Below, one piece after another: positions 1 to 9,262 of a stretch of DNA of 64,000 bases. Below the pieces are notes generated by a model. It was not told where the DNA came from and searched no databases. It saw only the letters and a program-made list of their open reading frames with translations. The DNA comes from Rhodococcus pseudokoreensis (GTDB lineage Bacteria; Actinomycetota; Actinomycetes; Mycobacteriales; Mycobacteriaceae): contig NZ_CP070619.1 in assembly GCF_017068395.1 (NCBI RefSeq), positions 6,572,001 to 6,636,000 of the forward strand, in the 5' to 3' direction. The first letter of the stretch is position 1, and each line of letters opens with the position of its first letter. The position numbers and the translations under genes are program-made.

Positions 1-390
1 GTCGTGTACTGCTGTGGGCCGGAACCGTTGCTGCAGGCCATCGAATCGGCGTGCCGGGAACGTCCGCACGTCACGCTGCACGTCGAGCGTTTCGCGCCCA
101 AGGCGCTGCCCGAAGGCGACGACGGCGCGTTCGAGGTCGAACTCGGCCGATCCGGGCGGACGGTGCAGGTCGCCGCGGACGAAACGCTTCTCGACGCCGT
201 CCTCCGGGTAGGCGTCGATGCCGACTTCTCCTGCCGGGAGGGTACCTGCGGAACGTGCGAGGTCGCCGTGCTCGGCGGCACCCCCGACCACCGGGACTCC
301 GTTCTCAGTGAGGACGAGCAGGCGGAGAACGACGCCATGATGATCTGCGTGTCCCGGAGTTGCACACCCAAGCTGATCCTGGATCTCTGA
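1..390 (+). CDS. 2Fe-2S ferredoxin:reductase, C-terminal part (5' truncated)
   Basis: This is the C-terminal end of a phthalate-dioxygenase-reductase/VanB-type electron-transfer protein whose start lies off the window. The first visible residues (YCCGPEPLL) match the NAD-ribose-binding CGP motif that ends the reductase domain. A plant-type ferredoxin domain follows with ligands arranged C-x4-C-x2-C (SCREGTCGTC) and a fourth Cys in MICVSRS. Such proteins pass electrons from NAD(P)H through FMN or FAD to a Rieske oxygenase or P450. The partner oxygenase is not in the window. The stop lies 3 bp before the next start, so it is probably co-transcribed with the MFS gene. Confidence 0.88.
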   Translation, partial: VVYCCGPEPLLQAIESACRERPHVTLHVERFAPKALPEGDDGAFEVELGRSGRTVQVAADETLLDAVLRVGVDADFSCREGTCGTCEVAVLGGTPDHRDSVLSEDEQAENDAMMICVSRSCTPKLILDL

Positions 391-393
391 CGG

Positions 394-1875
394 ATGGTGA
401 CGACGGGCGCCGGGTCGGTCACGGTCACGGTCCCGGCCCGGCGGTCCGGAACGCGCGATCGGCTGCTGGTCCCGGCGCTGTGCTTCGTCGTCATGACCAC
501 GGCCGTCATACAGACGGCGGTCGTGCCGCTGCTCCCCGCGATGGCGTCGCAACTCGGGGTCGATTCGGCCGCCGTGGGCTGGGTGGTCACCGCGAACCTG
601 CTCGCCGCGGCAGTGTGCACTCCGGTTCTCGGCAGACTGGCCGATCGGCGTGGTCCGCGCCCGGTGCTGCTGGGGACGCTCGTCCTGGTGCTCCTCGGTT
701 CGGTGCTGTGCACCGTCACCGAGTACCTCCCGTTCCTCGTGCTCGGCCGAATTCTTCAGGGGGTGTCGTTCGCGCTGTTCCCGATCGGCGTCGCCGTGTT
801 GAGAGGACGCCTCGAACCGCGCCGGCTACTGGGCGCCATCGGGCTGATGTCGGGGATCCTGGCCGTGGGCGGGGGACTCGGCATGGTCGCCGCCGGCGTC
901 CTGCACACCGAGGGTGCGGACTTCCGGCGAGTGTTCGCCCTGCTCGCCGGGCTGAATCTCGCCGCGCTCGTCGTCGCCTGGGTGACCGTTCCTCGCGGCG
1001 GCGCGGCGCGGACCCGCGACGGCATGGACCCGGTCGGCGTCGGTCTCATGGCCGTGGGCCTGTCCGCGATCCTGATCGCCCTCGCCGAAGGCGGCCGGTG
1101 GGGCTGGGCCTCACCGCCGACGATCGGCGTGGCGGCACTGGGGATCGCCGTCACCGCGGGGTGGTACCTGCACGAGCGGCGGACCCGGGCGCCCCTCGTC
1201 CCGCCGATGCTGCTGTCCGGGCGGCGGGTTGCGGGCACGCACCTCGCGGCGTTTCTCGTCGGGATGGCCATGTACATCCAGTTTCTCGGTTCGGCGCAGT
1301 TCGTGCAGGCCTCGCGCGCCGCCGTCGGATACGGCTTCGACGCCTCGGTGCTGCGCACCAGCCTCCTCGTGCTGCTTCCCGGTTCGGTCGCGGGGGTGGT
1401 GGCGGCGTCGGCGAGCGGCCGATTCGTTCACCGCTTCCGCGCCGACCGCGTGCTCGTCGCGGCCTGCGGGATCGGGGTGGCCGGATTCGCGATGCTGGCG
1501 CTGGCCCACTCCCGGTTGTGGCAGGTGGTCGTGGCACTCGTCGTGATCAACGTTTTCGTGAGCGGGTCGTACGCGGTGCTGCCCGCGTTGCTCGTCGACG
1601 CCGTGCCTGCCGAATTCACCGGGGTCACCAACGGCATCAACGCGATTGCGCGGACCTTCGGTAGTTCGCTCGCCAGCGCGCTGGTCGCGACACTGCTCGC
1701 GTCCGTGACGGTCGCCGGCACTGATCTGGCGTCCGAGCGGGCGTTCGTGATCGCGTTCTGGGTGGGCAGCGCGGCGGCGGGAGGGGCCGGGCTGGCAATC
1801 GCTCGAGCGGAACACGTTTCGAGAAAACGTGCCGATCGGGGTGTCCGATTCGGTGCAACATCAGTTAATCTATAG
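394..1875 (+). CDS. MFS drug/metabolite exporter (DHA2/EmrB-like)
   Basis: Integral membrane transporter of 493 residues with about 14 hydrophobic segments, the length and layout of the DHA2 (EmrB/QacA) family of proton antiporters. Residues near 80-90 (GRLADRRGPRPVLL) match the MFS loop 2-3 signature and an MFS motif-C-like stretch follows. Start ATG lies 3 bp after the reductase stop, suggesting one transcript. Substrate cannot be told from sequence; neighbours in acyl-CoA metabolism suggest export of an aromatic or fatty catabolic compound, but this is inference. Confidence 0.85.
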   Translation: MVTTGAGSVTVTVPARRSGTRDRLLVPALCFVVMTTAVIQTAVVPLLPAMASQLGVDSAAVGWVVTANLLAAAVCTPVLGRLADRRGPRPVLLGTLVLVLLGSVLCTVTEYLPFLVLGRILQGVSFALFPIGVAVLRGRLEPRRLLGAIGLMSGILAVGGGLGMVAAGVLHTEGADFRRVFALLAGLNLAALVVAWVTVPRGGAARTRDGMDPVGVGLMAVGLSAILIALAEGGRWGWASPPTIGVAALGIAVTAGWYLHERRTRAPLVPPMLLSGRRVAGTHLAAFLVGMAMYIQFLGSAQFVQASRAAVGYGFDASVLRTSLLVLLPGSVAGVVAASASGRFVHRFRADRVLVAACGIGVAGFAMLALAHSRLWQVVVALVVINVFVSGSYAVLPALLVDAVPAEFTGVTNGINAIARTFGSSLASALVATLLASVTVAGTDLASERAFVIAFWVGSAAAGGAGLAIARAEHVSRKRADRGVRFGATSVNL

Positions 1876-1957
1876 ATCGTAGGTTTGTAGCGGTGGCGCG
1901 AGGCGTCTGCCGTGACATCGATGTCGCCCGGCGGCGACGGCGGAAGGTTGAGTGGAG

Positions 1958-3475
1958 ATGGCTGCGACAATCGGGTCGGCATTGCACTGGTGGGCGGCGA
2001 CGAAGGGCGACCAGCGGGCGATCGTCGTCGACGACGACGCGCTCACGTACCGGGAACTGCAGGACTGGTCGAGCCGCGTTGCTCGCCGGGTCGTCGAGGC
2101 CGGGATCGAGCCGGGTGACCGAGTCGGCGTCCTCGGCCCGAACTCGCTCGAGTGGCCTGCCGTCGCGCTCGGAGTCCTCAAGGCGGGCGCGGTCCTCGTG
2201 CCGCTGAACCCCCGGCTCAAGCCCGCGGAACTCCGCAAGGTCGTCGACGACGCGGGAGCCCGGCTGGTGCTGGCGCCCGCCGAATTCGGCGACGCGGTCG
2301 AGAAGACCCGCGCCCTGGGAACGACGTTCGATTCGCTGCCCTTCGACGAATTCGCGGCGCTGCGCAGTGGCGGTGCGGACGACTTCCGGATCGACGTCGG
2401 TCCCGAAGACCCGACGGCGCTGCTGTTCACCAGCGGGTCGACCGGACTCTCCAAGGGCGTGATCTGCACCAATCGCACCCTGCTCAACATCGTCTTCGAG
2501 GCGTCGCTGACGGAAGAGGGGCTGCGGCCCGGGGCGACGACCCTGCTGGTCCTCCCGCTCGTCTTCACCCCGGGCCTCGTGTGGGGTCTGCTCATGACCA
2601 CCGTGCTCGGCGGCACCATCATCATCGAACGCGAGTTGAAGCCGGGACGCGCGGCGGCACTGCTGAGTGAACACAAGGTCCAGGCCCTCTTCGGTGTCCC
2701 GTTGATCTTCGAGGCCATCTCCCGTGCCCCGGAATTCGACAACGCGGATCTCGATTCCCTGCGCACGGCGATTGTCGGCGGCGCTGCCGTCGCACCCGCC
2801 CTGCTGCAGCGGTGGGCGGACAAGGGAGTGGCGCTCCGGCAGATCTACGGAATGACCGAGGCCGGGGGAGTCGCGACCGCCACGCTGGTGAGCGAGGCAT
2901 TCGACCACCCTGGGACGTGCGGAAACGGCTCCATCTTCACCGAGATGAAAGTCGTCCGCCCGGACGGGACCGAGGCCGACCCCGGAGAGGAAGGCGAAAT
3001 CCTCCTCAGCGGGCCCGGCGTCACGCCCGGCTATTGGAACGACGAGGAGTCCACCGCGGCCGCACTGCGGGACGGCTGGCTGCACAGCGGTGACCTGGGA
3101 ACCCGGGACGCCGAAGGGCGCCTGCAGTTCGTCGACCGGCTCAAGGACCTCATCATCACCGGAGGAATCAACATCTCTCCGGTGGAACTCGAACGCGTGA
3201 TCGGTGAGATCGAGGGAGTGGAGGAAGTGGCGGTGATCGCCGCGAAGGACCCACGGTTCGGTGAGACGCCCGCCGCGATCGTGACGGTGACCGGCGACGT
3301 CGACGAGGTCGCCATCGTCGAGCACTGCGACCGCCTCGTCGCCGACTACAAGGTGCCCCGGTACGTCGTGATCCGCAACGAACCCCTGCCGCGTCTTCCC
3401 AGCGGAAAGCTGTCGAAGACCGCCATCAGATCCGAGTATCGGGACGTATCCGAACGGTTCTCGAAGGTGCGCTGA
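1958..3475 (+). CDS. acyl-CoA synthetase (AMP-forming)
   Basis: ANL-superfamily enzyme that adenylates a carboxylic acid and transfers it to CoA. The P-loop-like A3 motif (LLFTSGSTGLSKG), the A5 motif (IYGMTEAGG), the A7 motif (LHSGDLG) and the C-terminal A10 lysine region (PSGKLSKT) are all present, and about 505 residues is the normal length. The in-frame GTG at 1952 is only 4 bp from the GGAAGG ribosome-binding site, so the ATG at 1958 is preferred. The enoyl-CoA hydratase 40 bp downstream suggests a small catabolic operon. Acid substrate unknown. Confidence 0.88.
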   Translation: MAATIGSALHWWAATKGDQRAIVVDDDALTYRELQDWSSRVARRVVEAGIEPGDRVGVLGPNSLEWPAVALGVLKAGAVLVPLNPRLKPAELRKVVDDAGARLVLAPAEFGDAVEKTRALGTTFDSLPFDEFAALRSGGADDFRIDVGPEDPTALLFTSGSTGLSKGVICTNRTLLNIVFEASLTEEGLRPGATTLLVLPLVFTPGLVWGLLMTTVLGGTIIIERELKPGRAAALLSEHKVQALFGVPLIFEAISRAPEFDNADLDSLRTAIVGGAAVAPALLQRWADKGVALRQIYGMTEAGGVATATLVSEAFDHPGTCGNGSIFTEMKVVRPDGTEADPGEEGEILLSGPGVTPGYWNDEESTAAALRDGWLHSGDLGTRDAEGRLQFVDRLKDLIITGGINISPVELERVIGEIEGVEEVAVIAAKDPRFGETPAAIVTVTGDVDEVAIVEHCDRLVADYKVPRYVVIRNEPLPRLPSGKLSKTAIRSEYRDVSERFSKVR

Positions 3476-3515
3476 CACACCGCGACACGGAACCACGACG
3501 AAAAGAGAACAGTTC

Positions 3516-4358
3516 ATGACGAGTATCGCCACCGAGAGCGTCGTCCAACTCGAGCGGGACGGTGAGATCGCGATCGTGCGGCTGAATCGCCCGGATCGAC
3601 TCAACGCCTTCACTCTCGAGGTGCGGGACCGCATCATCGAGGTCTTCGACGAATGCGATGCCGACGACACCATCCGTGCGATCGTCCTCACGGGAACCGG
3701 CCGCGCCTTCTGCGCCGGGGCCGACCTCGCGAAGGGCGGCGACACGTTCGTCACGGAGGACGACCCGGACAGCGGCGAGGCGCCACCCGATTCGGGCGGT
3801 CAGGCGTCGCTGCGGATCTACCGGTCGACGAAGCCGGTGATCGCCGCGATCAACGGTCCGGCAGCGGGAGTCGGCGTGACGATGACACTGCCCGCCGACA
3901 TCCGGATCGCCTCCGACACAGCCAAGTTCGGATTCGTATTCACCCGTCGCGGGCTCGTGCCCGAGGCCTGTTCCACCTGGTTCCTGCCCCGGATCGTCGG
4001 GATCTCGACCGCCGTCGAGTGGGCCGTGGGCGGGAAGATGGTGTCGGCGGCGGAGGCGCTCGAACGCGGCCTCGTCCGCGAGGTCGTCCCCGCCGACGAA
4101 GTGCTGCCGCGGGCGATCGAGGTGGCGCGCGAACTGGCGACGGGCACCTCACCGGTCTCCGTCGCGCTGACCCGGCAGTTGATGTGGAGGATGCTCGGCG
4201 CCGACAGCCCGGAGGTCGCGCACCGGGCCGAGTCGATCGCCATCCACGTCCGCGGAACGTCGGCGGACGTCCGCGAAGGGGTCGCGGCGTTCCTCGACAA
4301 GCGGCAGCCCGACTTCCCCCAGTCGGTGTCCGACGGCCTGCCTGACCTCTTCCGCTGA
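3516..4358 (+). CDS. enoyl-CoA hydratase/isomerase family protein
   Basis: Crotonase-fold protein of 280 residues. It contains the CoA-binding and oxyanion-hole segments AFCAGADLAKG (near residues 65-75) and INGPAAGVG (near 113-121). The region that carries the second catalytic Glu in true hydratases reads LVPEACSTWFLPR, so hydratase activity is plausible. It probably hydrates the enoyl-CoA made from the product of the upstream synthetase. An 18-bp hairpin follows and separates it from the convergent nitrilase-family gene. Confidence 0.85.
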   Translation: MTSIATESVVQLERDGEIAIVRLNRPDRLNAFTLEVRDRIIEVFDECDADDTIRAIVLTGTGRAFCAGADLAKGGDTFVTEDDPDSGEAPPDSGGQASLRIYRSTKPVIAAINGPAAGVGVTMTLPADIRIASDTAKFGFVFTRRGLVPEACSTWFLPRIVGISTAVEWAVGGKMVSAAEALERGLVREVVPADEVLPRAIEVARELATGTSPVSVALTRQLMWRMLGADSPEVAHRAESIAIHVRGTSADVREGVAAFLDKRQPDFPQSVSDGLPDLFR

Positions 4359-4375
4359 ACACCGTTGCCCGGGAA

Positions 4376-4415
4376 TTGGTCAGGTTCACACGCTATTGCG
4401 TGTGAGCCTGACCAA
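4376..4415. terminator. bidirectional hairpin between convergent genes
   Basis: An inverted repeat of 18 bp with a single G-U pair and a TATT loop lies exactly between the stop codons of the convergent enoyl-CoA hydratase and nitrilase-family genes. It has no U-tract, as is common in actinobacteria, and would be read as a hairpin on both strands. Confidence 0.75.
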
Positions 4416-4426
4416 TGCGCCGGAAT

Positions 4427-5227
4427 CTACGGCTTGGCGACCACGCCGAAGCGGCGCAGCGACAGCGCCGGGTTCTTGGCGCGGACCTCGGCGATGCGCT
4501 CGGCGGAGACGGTCCCGATCGCGGTTCCGGTCCGTTCGCCGAGGGACGCGATCACCACGCCCATCGGATCCACGATCATGGAGGCACCCGAACCCACCGG
4601 AGCGCACTGATCGGCCGCGAGGACGTAGAGGGTGTTCTCGATGGCCCGGGCGCGGACGAGCGTGGTCCAGTGGTCCTCCTTGAGCGGGCCCGGCATCCAC
4701 GCGGCCGGCAGGACCAGGACGTCGGCGCCCGCGTCGACGATGCGCCGGGTCACCTCCGGGAACCGCAGGTCGTAACACGTCTGCATGCCGAACGTGATGC
4801 CGTCGACCGTGAACGTCTCGGGATCGTCGATCGTCCCCGCCTGCACGAACTCCGACTCCTGGTAGCCGAATGCGTCGAACAGGTGCAGCTTCCGGTACGT
4901 GGCGGCGATGCCGCCGTCGGGGGCGACCGCGACGAGGGTGTTGAAGATCCTGCGCTCGCCCGGGATCGCCTCGTTGATCCCGGTGACGAGGGTCAGCCCG
5001 TGCCGGACGGCGATCTCGCGCAGGCCGGTGACGAATTCACCGCCGAGGGATTCGGCAGTGTCCACGAATCGCTCGTCGATCACCGGGAGCGCGAACATCG
5101 CGTATTCGGTCGTCGCGAGTACCCGGGCGCCGCCCGCGGCCGCCGCCCCGGCGAACGTCGCGATCTGCCCGAGGTTGTCGCGCTTGTCCGAACCCGATGC
5201 GAACTGTGCGATGGCGACGTCGATCAT
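4427..5227 (-). CDS. carbon-nitrogen hydrolase (nitrilase superfamily amidase)
   Basis: Cytosolic amidohydrolase of 266 residues with the complete nitrilase-superfamily triad: Glu in TTEYAMF (near residue 40), Lys in YRKLHLFD (near 110) and nucleophilic Cys in GMQTCYDLRFPE (near 147). The length and the DLRFPE context resemble the Nit1/omega-amidase and Rv0480c-type group. Substrate is not determinable; deamination of a damaged or alpha-keto amide is a reasonable guess. It reads toward the hairpin at 4376-4415. Confidence 0.87.
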   Translation of the reverse strand: MIDVAIAQFASGSDKRDNLGQIATFAGAAAAGGARVLATTEYAMFALPVIDERFVDTAESLGGEFVTGLREIAVRHGLTLVTGINEAIPGERRIFNTLVAVAPDGGIAATYRKLHLFDAFGYQESEFVQAGTIDDPETFTVDGITFGMQTCYDLRFPEVTRRIVDAGADVLVLPAAWMPGPLKEDHWTTLVRARAIENTLYVLAADQCAPVGSGASMIVDPMGVVIASLGERTGTAIGTVSAERIAEVRAKNPALSLRRFGVVAKP

Positions 5228-5283
5228 GTCGGTACCTTTCCGCGGTGACGGGTCCGGACGGCTTGCCCGCCTCGGCGACGAAA

Positions 5284-6168
5284 CTAGCTGAATACCACCG
5301 TCTTACGGCCGTGTACGAGCACGCGGTCCTCGAGGTGCCAGCGCAGCCCGCGGGACAGCACCAGCTTCTCGATGTCGCGACCCTGCCGGACCATGTCGGC
5401 GACCTCGTCGGCGTGGTCGACGCGGATCACGTCCTGCTCGATGATGGGGCCCGCGTCGAGTTCGGCCGTCACGTAGTGGCAGGTCGCGCCGATCAGCTTC
5501 ACACCGCGGGCGAATGCCTGGTGGTACGGCCGGGCGCCGACGAACGACGGCAGGAAGCTGTGGTGGATGTTGATCGCCCGGCCGGCCCAGTGCTCGCACA
5601 GTTCCGACGGCAGCACCTGCATGAACCGCGCCAGCACCACGGCATGGGGGTCGTGGGCGTCGACGAGTTCACGCACCTGCTCGAACGCAGGCCCGCGCTC
5701 GGCGGGATCCTTCGGGAACGGCACGTGATGGAAGTCGATGCCGTGCTGGCGCGTGACGGCCTCGAGGTCGCGGTGGTTGCCGATCACCGCGCAGATGTCG
5801 GCGGGCAACTCGCCGCCTGCGGCGCGGCCCAGCAGGTCGTGGAGGCAGTGCGCCTCCTTGCTCACCAGCAGCACCACCCGCTTGCGCTCGCCCGTGCCGG
5901 ACACGGTCCACTCGGTCTCGGGGCCGAGTTCGGCGGCGACGGCGGCGAACCGCTCCCGGAGTTCCCCGATCGACATGTCGACCGACGACGCCCGCACCGC
6001 CTGACGGGTGAAGAACCAGCCGGTGTCGGCGTCGGCGTGGTACGCCGCCTCGACGATCCAGCCGCCGACCTCGGCGAGGAACGTCGAGATCCGGGCCACG
6101 ATGCCGGTGCGGTCGGGGCAGCCGAGAGACAGAACGTACCGGTGGTCCTCGGTCGAAGCAGCGCTCAT
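5284..6168 (-). CDS. purU: formyltetrahydrofolate deformylase
   Basis: Hydrolyses 10-formyl-THF to THF and formate, balancing one-carbon pools and feeding PurT. An N-terminal ACT domain (SLGCPDRTGIVARIS) precedes a formyltransferase domain with the catalytic segment INIHHSFLPSF and the GATCHYVTAELDAGPII region. Length of about 294 residues is typical. The ATG at 6168 gives MSAAST; an in-frame TTG at 6174 is less likely. It lies 13 bp downstream of the methyltransferase gene on the same strand. Confidence 0.93.
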   Translation of the reverse strand: MSAASTEDHRYVLSLGCPDRTGIVARISTFLAEVGGWIVEAAYHADADTGWFFTRQAVRASSVDMSIGELRERFAAVAAELGPETEWTVSGTGERKRVVLLVSKEAHCLHDLLGRAAGGELPADICAVIGNHRDLEAVTRQHGIDFHHVPFPKDPAERGPAFEQVRELVDAHDPHAVVLARFMQVLPSELCEHWAGRAINIHHSFLPSFVGARPYHQAFARGVKLIGATCHYVTAELDAGPIIEQDVIRVDHADEVADMVRQGRDIEKLVLSRGLRWHLEDRVLVHGRKTVVFS

Positions 6169-6181
6169 GGGCAACAGTCTT

Positions 6182-7015
6182 TCAGGTCGTGCTCCGGCCG
6201 TTCACCACGGCGGTGCCGACGAGGGTGCCGGCGTCGACGTCGTGGATCGCGCGTTCGGTGAGCACCTGCAGGAAATCGAGTCGGATCTGCTCGACCGTCC
6301 GGTCGTCGAACGGGGACAGCGCGCGGCGCAGGTTCCCGCCCATGACCAGGTCCCACGCGAACTCGGGCGTCGCGGGAATGATGTTGGACAGCTCCCGGAC
6401 CTCGGTCGAGTGCGCGCCCAGCTCGCCCAGCCACTGATGCAGCCCGTCCGGGGTGTCGATGTGTTCGAGCGCGTCGAACGGCGACCCGCCGGAGTCCGCC
6501 TCCGGCTCCCGGTGCCGCGCGACGGCGTCGTGGAGCGCCTCCGCGAAATCCCGTAACGCGCCCCGCCGCCACACCGTGATCCCGACCTTCCCGCCCGGCC
6601 GGACGAGGCCCGTGAGCCGGGTGAACGAGGCGTCCATGTGGGGCAGGAAGAACACGCCGTACGAACAGGCGAGCGCGTCGTAGCCTGCCGCAGGGACGGT
6701 GCTCGGCGGCTCCCAGGTGGTGGCGTCCGCGCGGACGAACTCGATGTTCTGCAGCCCGCGGTCCGACGCCTTCAGCCGCCCCACCTCCAGGAGTTCGTCG
6801 GACAGGTCGACACCGTGGACGAGACCCGACGGACCCACCGCGGTGGCCGCGGGAAGCGCCGAAGACCCTGCGCCGCAGCACACGTCGAGGACGGCGTCCC
6901 CGGGGCGCAACCCGAGCTGGAAGGTGAGGGACTGCCCGGCCGGTCCCCACACGGCCGTCGTCAGCCGGTCGAATTCGAGCCGTGCCTCGTCGAAGACCGA
7001 TCCCGGATCACTCAT
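6182..7015 (-). CDS. class I SAM-dependent methyltransferase
   Basis: Rossmann-fold methyltransferase of 277 residues. The SAM-binding motif I is [16 protein letters not shown] (near residues 42-57), followed by an acidic motif II (GVDLSDELL) and a motif with ADATTW. It is UbiE/Coq5-like in the N-terminal half. It precedes purU on the same strand and diverges from deoC. Acceptor substrate unknown. Confidence 0.82.
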   Translation of the reverse strand: MSDPGSVFDEARLEFDRLTTAVWGPAGQSLTFQLGLRPGDAVLDVCCGAGSSALPAATAVGPSGLVHGVDLSDELLEVGRLKASDRGLQNIEFVRADATTWEPPSTVPAAGYDALACSYGVFFLPHMDASFTRLTGLVRPGGKVGITVWRRGALRDFAEALHDAVARHREPEADSGGSPFDALEHIDTPDGLHQWLGELGAHSTEVRELSNIIPATPEFAWDLVMGGNLRRALSPFDDRTVEQIRLDFLQVLTERAIHDVDAGTLVGTAVVNGRSTT

Positions 7016-7072
7016 ACGGCGATGCTAGGCCGTGCAGCGGGCCGGGGAAGGCGTTGTGCGAAGCTCACAGGT

Positions 7073-7738
7073 ATGTCCGACGTTGCACTGACCCGCTCCC
7101 AGGTGGCCGACCTCGTCGACCACACGCTCCTCAAGCCCGAGGCCACCACCGACGACGTGAAGGCGCTGATCACCGAAGCGCGCTCGCTCGGTGTGCTCGC
7201 AGTCTGCGTGTCGCCGTCGATGCTGCCGGTCAAGGCGCCCGGACTGGTGACCGCCGCGGTGGTCGGGTTCCCGTCGGGGAAGCACCACTCGCTGGTCAAG
7301 GGGGCCGAGGCCAGGCTCGCCGTGGATCAGGGCGCCCAGGAGATCGACATGGTGATCGACATCGGTGCCGCCGTGGCGGGCGACTTCAACGCGGTGCTCG
7401 CCGACGTCCTCACCGTCCGCGAGGCCGTCGGCGACCGCACCGTTCTCAAGGTGATCCTCGAGACCGCCGCGCTGAGCGACGAGGCGATCGTGGAAGCGTG
7501 CCGGGCCGCCGAGCGGGCAGGCGCGAACTTCGTGAAGACGTCGACCGGGTTCCACCCGGCCGGGGGAGCCACCGTGGAAGCGGTGCGGTTGATGGCGCAG
7601 ACCGTCGGCGGGCGGATCGGGGTCAAGGCGAGCGGCGGGATCCGCACCGCAGCGGCCGCGCTCGACATGATCGCGGCCGGTGCGACGCGGCTCGGCCTGT
7701 CGGGCACCCGTGCCGTCCTGGACGGGCTGCCCGACTGA
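7073..7738 (+). CDS. deoC: deoxyribose-phosphate aldolase
   Basis: Cleaves 2-deoxyribose-5-phosphate to glyceraldehyde-3-phosphate and acetaldehyde in deoxynucleoside salvage. The TIM-barrel contains the Schiff-base Lys region [10 protein letters not shown] (near 150) and the second catalytic Lys region GVKASGGIR (near 182). The family's [10 protein letters not shown] motif sits at the N-terminus. The ATG at 7073 gives [10 protein letters not shown] and 221 residues. Its adjacency to a DUF2993 gene matches the Rv0478-Rv0479c arrangement. Confidence 0.95.
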   Translation: MSDVALTRSQVADLVDHTLLKPEATTDDVKALITEARSLGVLAVCVSPSMLPVKAPGLVTAAVVGFPSGKHHSLVKGAEARLAVDQGAQEIDMVIDIGAAVAGDFNAVLADVLTVREAVGDRTVLKVILETAALSDEAIVEACRAAERAGANFVKTSTGFHPAGGATVEAVRLMAQTVGGRIGVKASGGIRTAAAALDMIAAGATRLGLSGTRAVLDGLPD

Positions 7739-7747
7739 CCCGGCCGA

Positions 7748-8514
7748 TCAGACGAGAAGACCGCAGCTGCTCTGCTGTTCCTGCTGCTGTTGCTGGGTGG
7801 GGGCGGCAGGCATCGTGTAGGCGCCGCCTTCGAGGGTGATCTCGATGGCGTCGTCGGTGACCTTCAGCGTCGTCGGCTGCATGCCCAGCGGGTAGGTCTG
7901 CAGGCTCGAGGTCAGGATCTGGACCACGCCGTCGACGAGGTCGGTGGGGAGCCCGAAACCGAGGATCTCGGCACCCACCGTGTTCACTTTCACGGTCCCG
8001 TTCACGACCTCCGGTTTGACGGTCAGATCCGCGAGTCCGGCCGGGCCGACGGAGAATCTCAGGGTTCCCGCGCTCGAATCGGCGGTGACACCGCTGATCA
8101 GCGAGCCGAACGCCTGCTGCTGCAGCGTCGCGAGGATGCCGGCGGTCGACCAGGTGATGTCCGCGTCGGAACTGCCGATGGTGCCGCTGCTGTCCGCGGT
8201 GTTCTCGATCCGGATGTCGTTGACCTGGGCGTGCACCTGCATTCCCTGCGCGGGGCCGAACTTGGTGTCGTCGCTGTCGATGGTGATGTAGGGGACGTTC
8301 TTGTCGACGGACTGGAGCAGGACCGGCTTCCAGCTCAGTCCCACGTCGACCTGCGAGCCGAGTTGGCTCTCGAACTGGTCGGCCATGCAGGTCTTCACTC
8401 TGTGGCGGACGAAGAGTTCGCCGCCGACGAGTACCGCCACGAGCGCGGCGATGACGACCAGAGAGATGACGAGCACACGGTTACTTCGGGGTGCGGAGTT
8501 CGTTCGGGCTGCCA
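7748..8514 (-). CDS. DUF2993 (LmeA-like) exported lipid-binding protein
   Basis: About 255 residues: a short basic N-terminus, one membrane anchor or uncleaved signal (VLVISLVVIAALVAVLVGG) and a periplasmic DUF2993 domain. Mycobacterial LmeA, of this family, binds phospholipid and supports lipomannan elongation; that role here is inference. The start is set at the ATG giving MAARTNSAP; a longer open frame upstream would lack a signal at the N-terminus and run into the divergent promoter region. A Gln-rich tail ends the protein. Confidence 0.8.
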
Positions 8515-8628
8515 TTACACGGATTCTTCCCGACAACTCTGAACAAATTCTGTGAATGCGTCGGCGGCGCGTCGCCGAGATCCGCAGAAATTGTGATACG
8601 TGCCACAATTGCCCAGTAATGTAGGGGA

Positions 8629-9246
8629 ATGTCCGGATGGTTGGCTCCACGTCCCGGTGACCCGGAGCGCGAAGGTGTCGGTGAAGAGCTGACACGCGTC
8701 GCGACGGCTCAGGCGGGTTTCTTCACCACTGCGCAGGTGCTGCGCCTCGGTTTCGCTGCCGACGAGATCGGCGAGCGACTCGCCGACGGCTCGTGGATCA
8801 AGATAGAGCGAGACCTGTTCCGCTTGAAGGATTGTCCGCACTCCGATCTCGAGGAGTTCGCGAAGTGGTGTACCTGGTTCGGTGCCGCCGCCGCGGTCTC
8901 CCACCAGAGTGCCGCCGAACTTCACGGTCTCGGGCACCTGTACCCGCGCTTCATCCACCTCTCGACGGTGCTGTCGCCGCCCTCGCCGACTCAGCAGTTG
9001 GCGCTGCACCGGCGGTCACTCCGCCCGGAGGACTGCGAGCAGGTCGGCCCGCTGCGCATCACAACGCCGTTGTGCACGGCACTCGACCTCGCCGCCAGCG
9101 GAATCTCGCAGGAACTGCTGGACGAGGTGGTCGCCGACGGCGTCGCGATCGGGCGACTCGACGCGCGCGCACTGCACAGCGAATGCGGATCCCTGCCGGC
9201 GCAGGTGGCGCAGCGCGTCGAACACGCACTGGCCACCTGCACCTGA
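8629..9246 (+). CDS. AbiEi-antitoxin-domain protein, no visible toxin partner
   Basis: 205 residues. The N-terminal 60 residues (TAQAGFFTTAQVLRLGF) match the winged-helix domain of AbiEi-type antitoxins, and the rest (AVSHQSAAELHGLGHL, TTPLCTALDLA) matches the AbiEi C-terminal fold. Type IV antitoxins act as transcriptional repressors and normally sit next to an AbiEii nucleotidyltransferase toxin, which is absent here. Such solitary genes are common in actinobacteria, so a plain regulatory role is as likely as a toxin-antitoxin one. Confidence 0.7.
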   Translation: MSGWLAPRPGDPEREGVGEELTRVATAQAGFFTTAQVLRLGFAADEIGERLADGSWIKIERDLFRLKDCPHSDLEEFAKWCTWFGAAAAVSHQSAAELHGLGHLYPRFIHLSTVLSPPSPTQQLALHRRSLRPEDCEQVGPLRITTPLCTALDLAASGISQELLDEVVADGVAIGRLDARALHSECGSLPAQVAQRVEHALATCT

Positions 9247-9262
9247 CGGGTCGCCGTTCGAG

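Noticed and set aside
5197..6261. Long plus-strand frames opposite purU, and similar antisense frames elsewhere
   Set aside because: They are high-GC shadow frames with Arg/His/Pro-rich translations and no family motifs, opposite well-supported genes.
8515..8695. Longer DUF2993 protein starting at 8695
   Set aside because: It would put about 60 non-hydrophobic Arg-rich residues before the membrane segment and overlap the divergent AbiEi-like gene.
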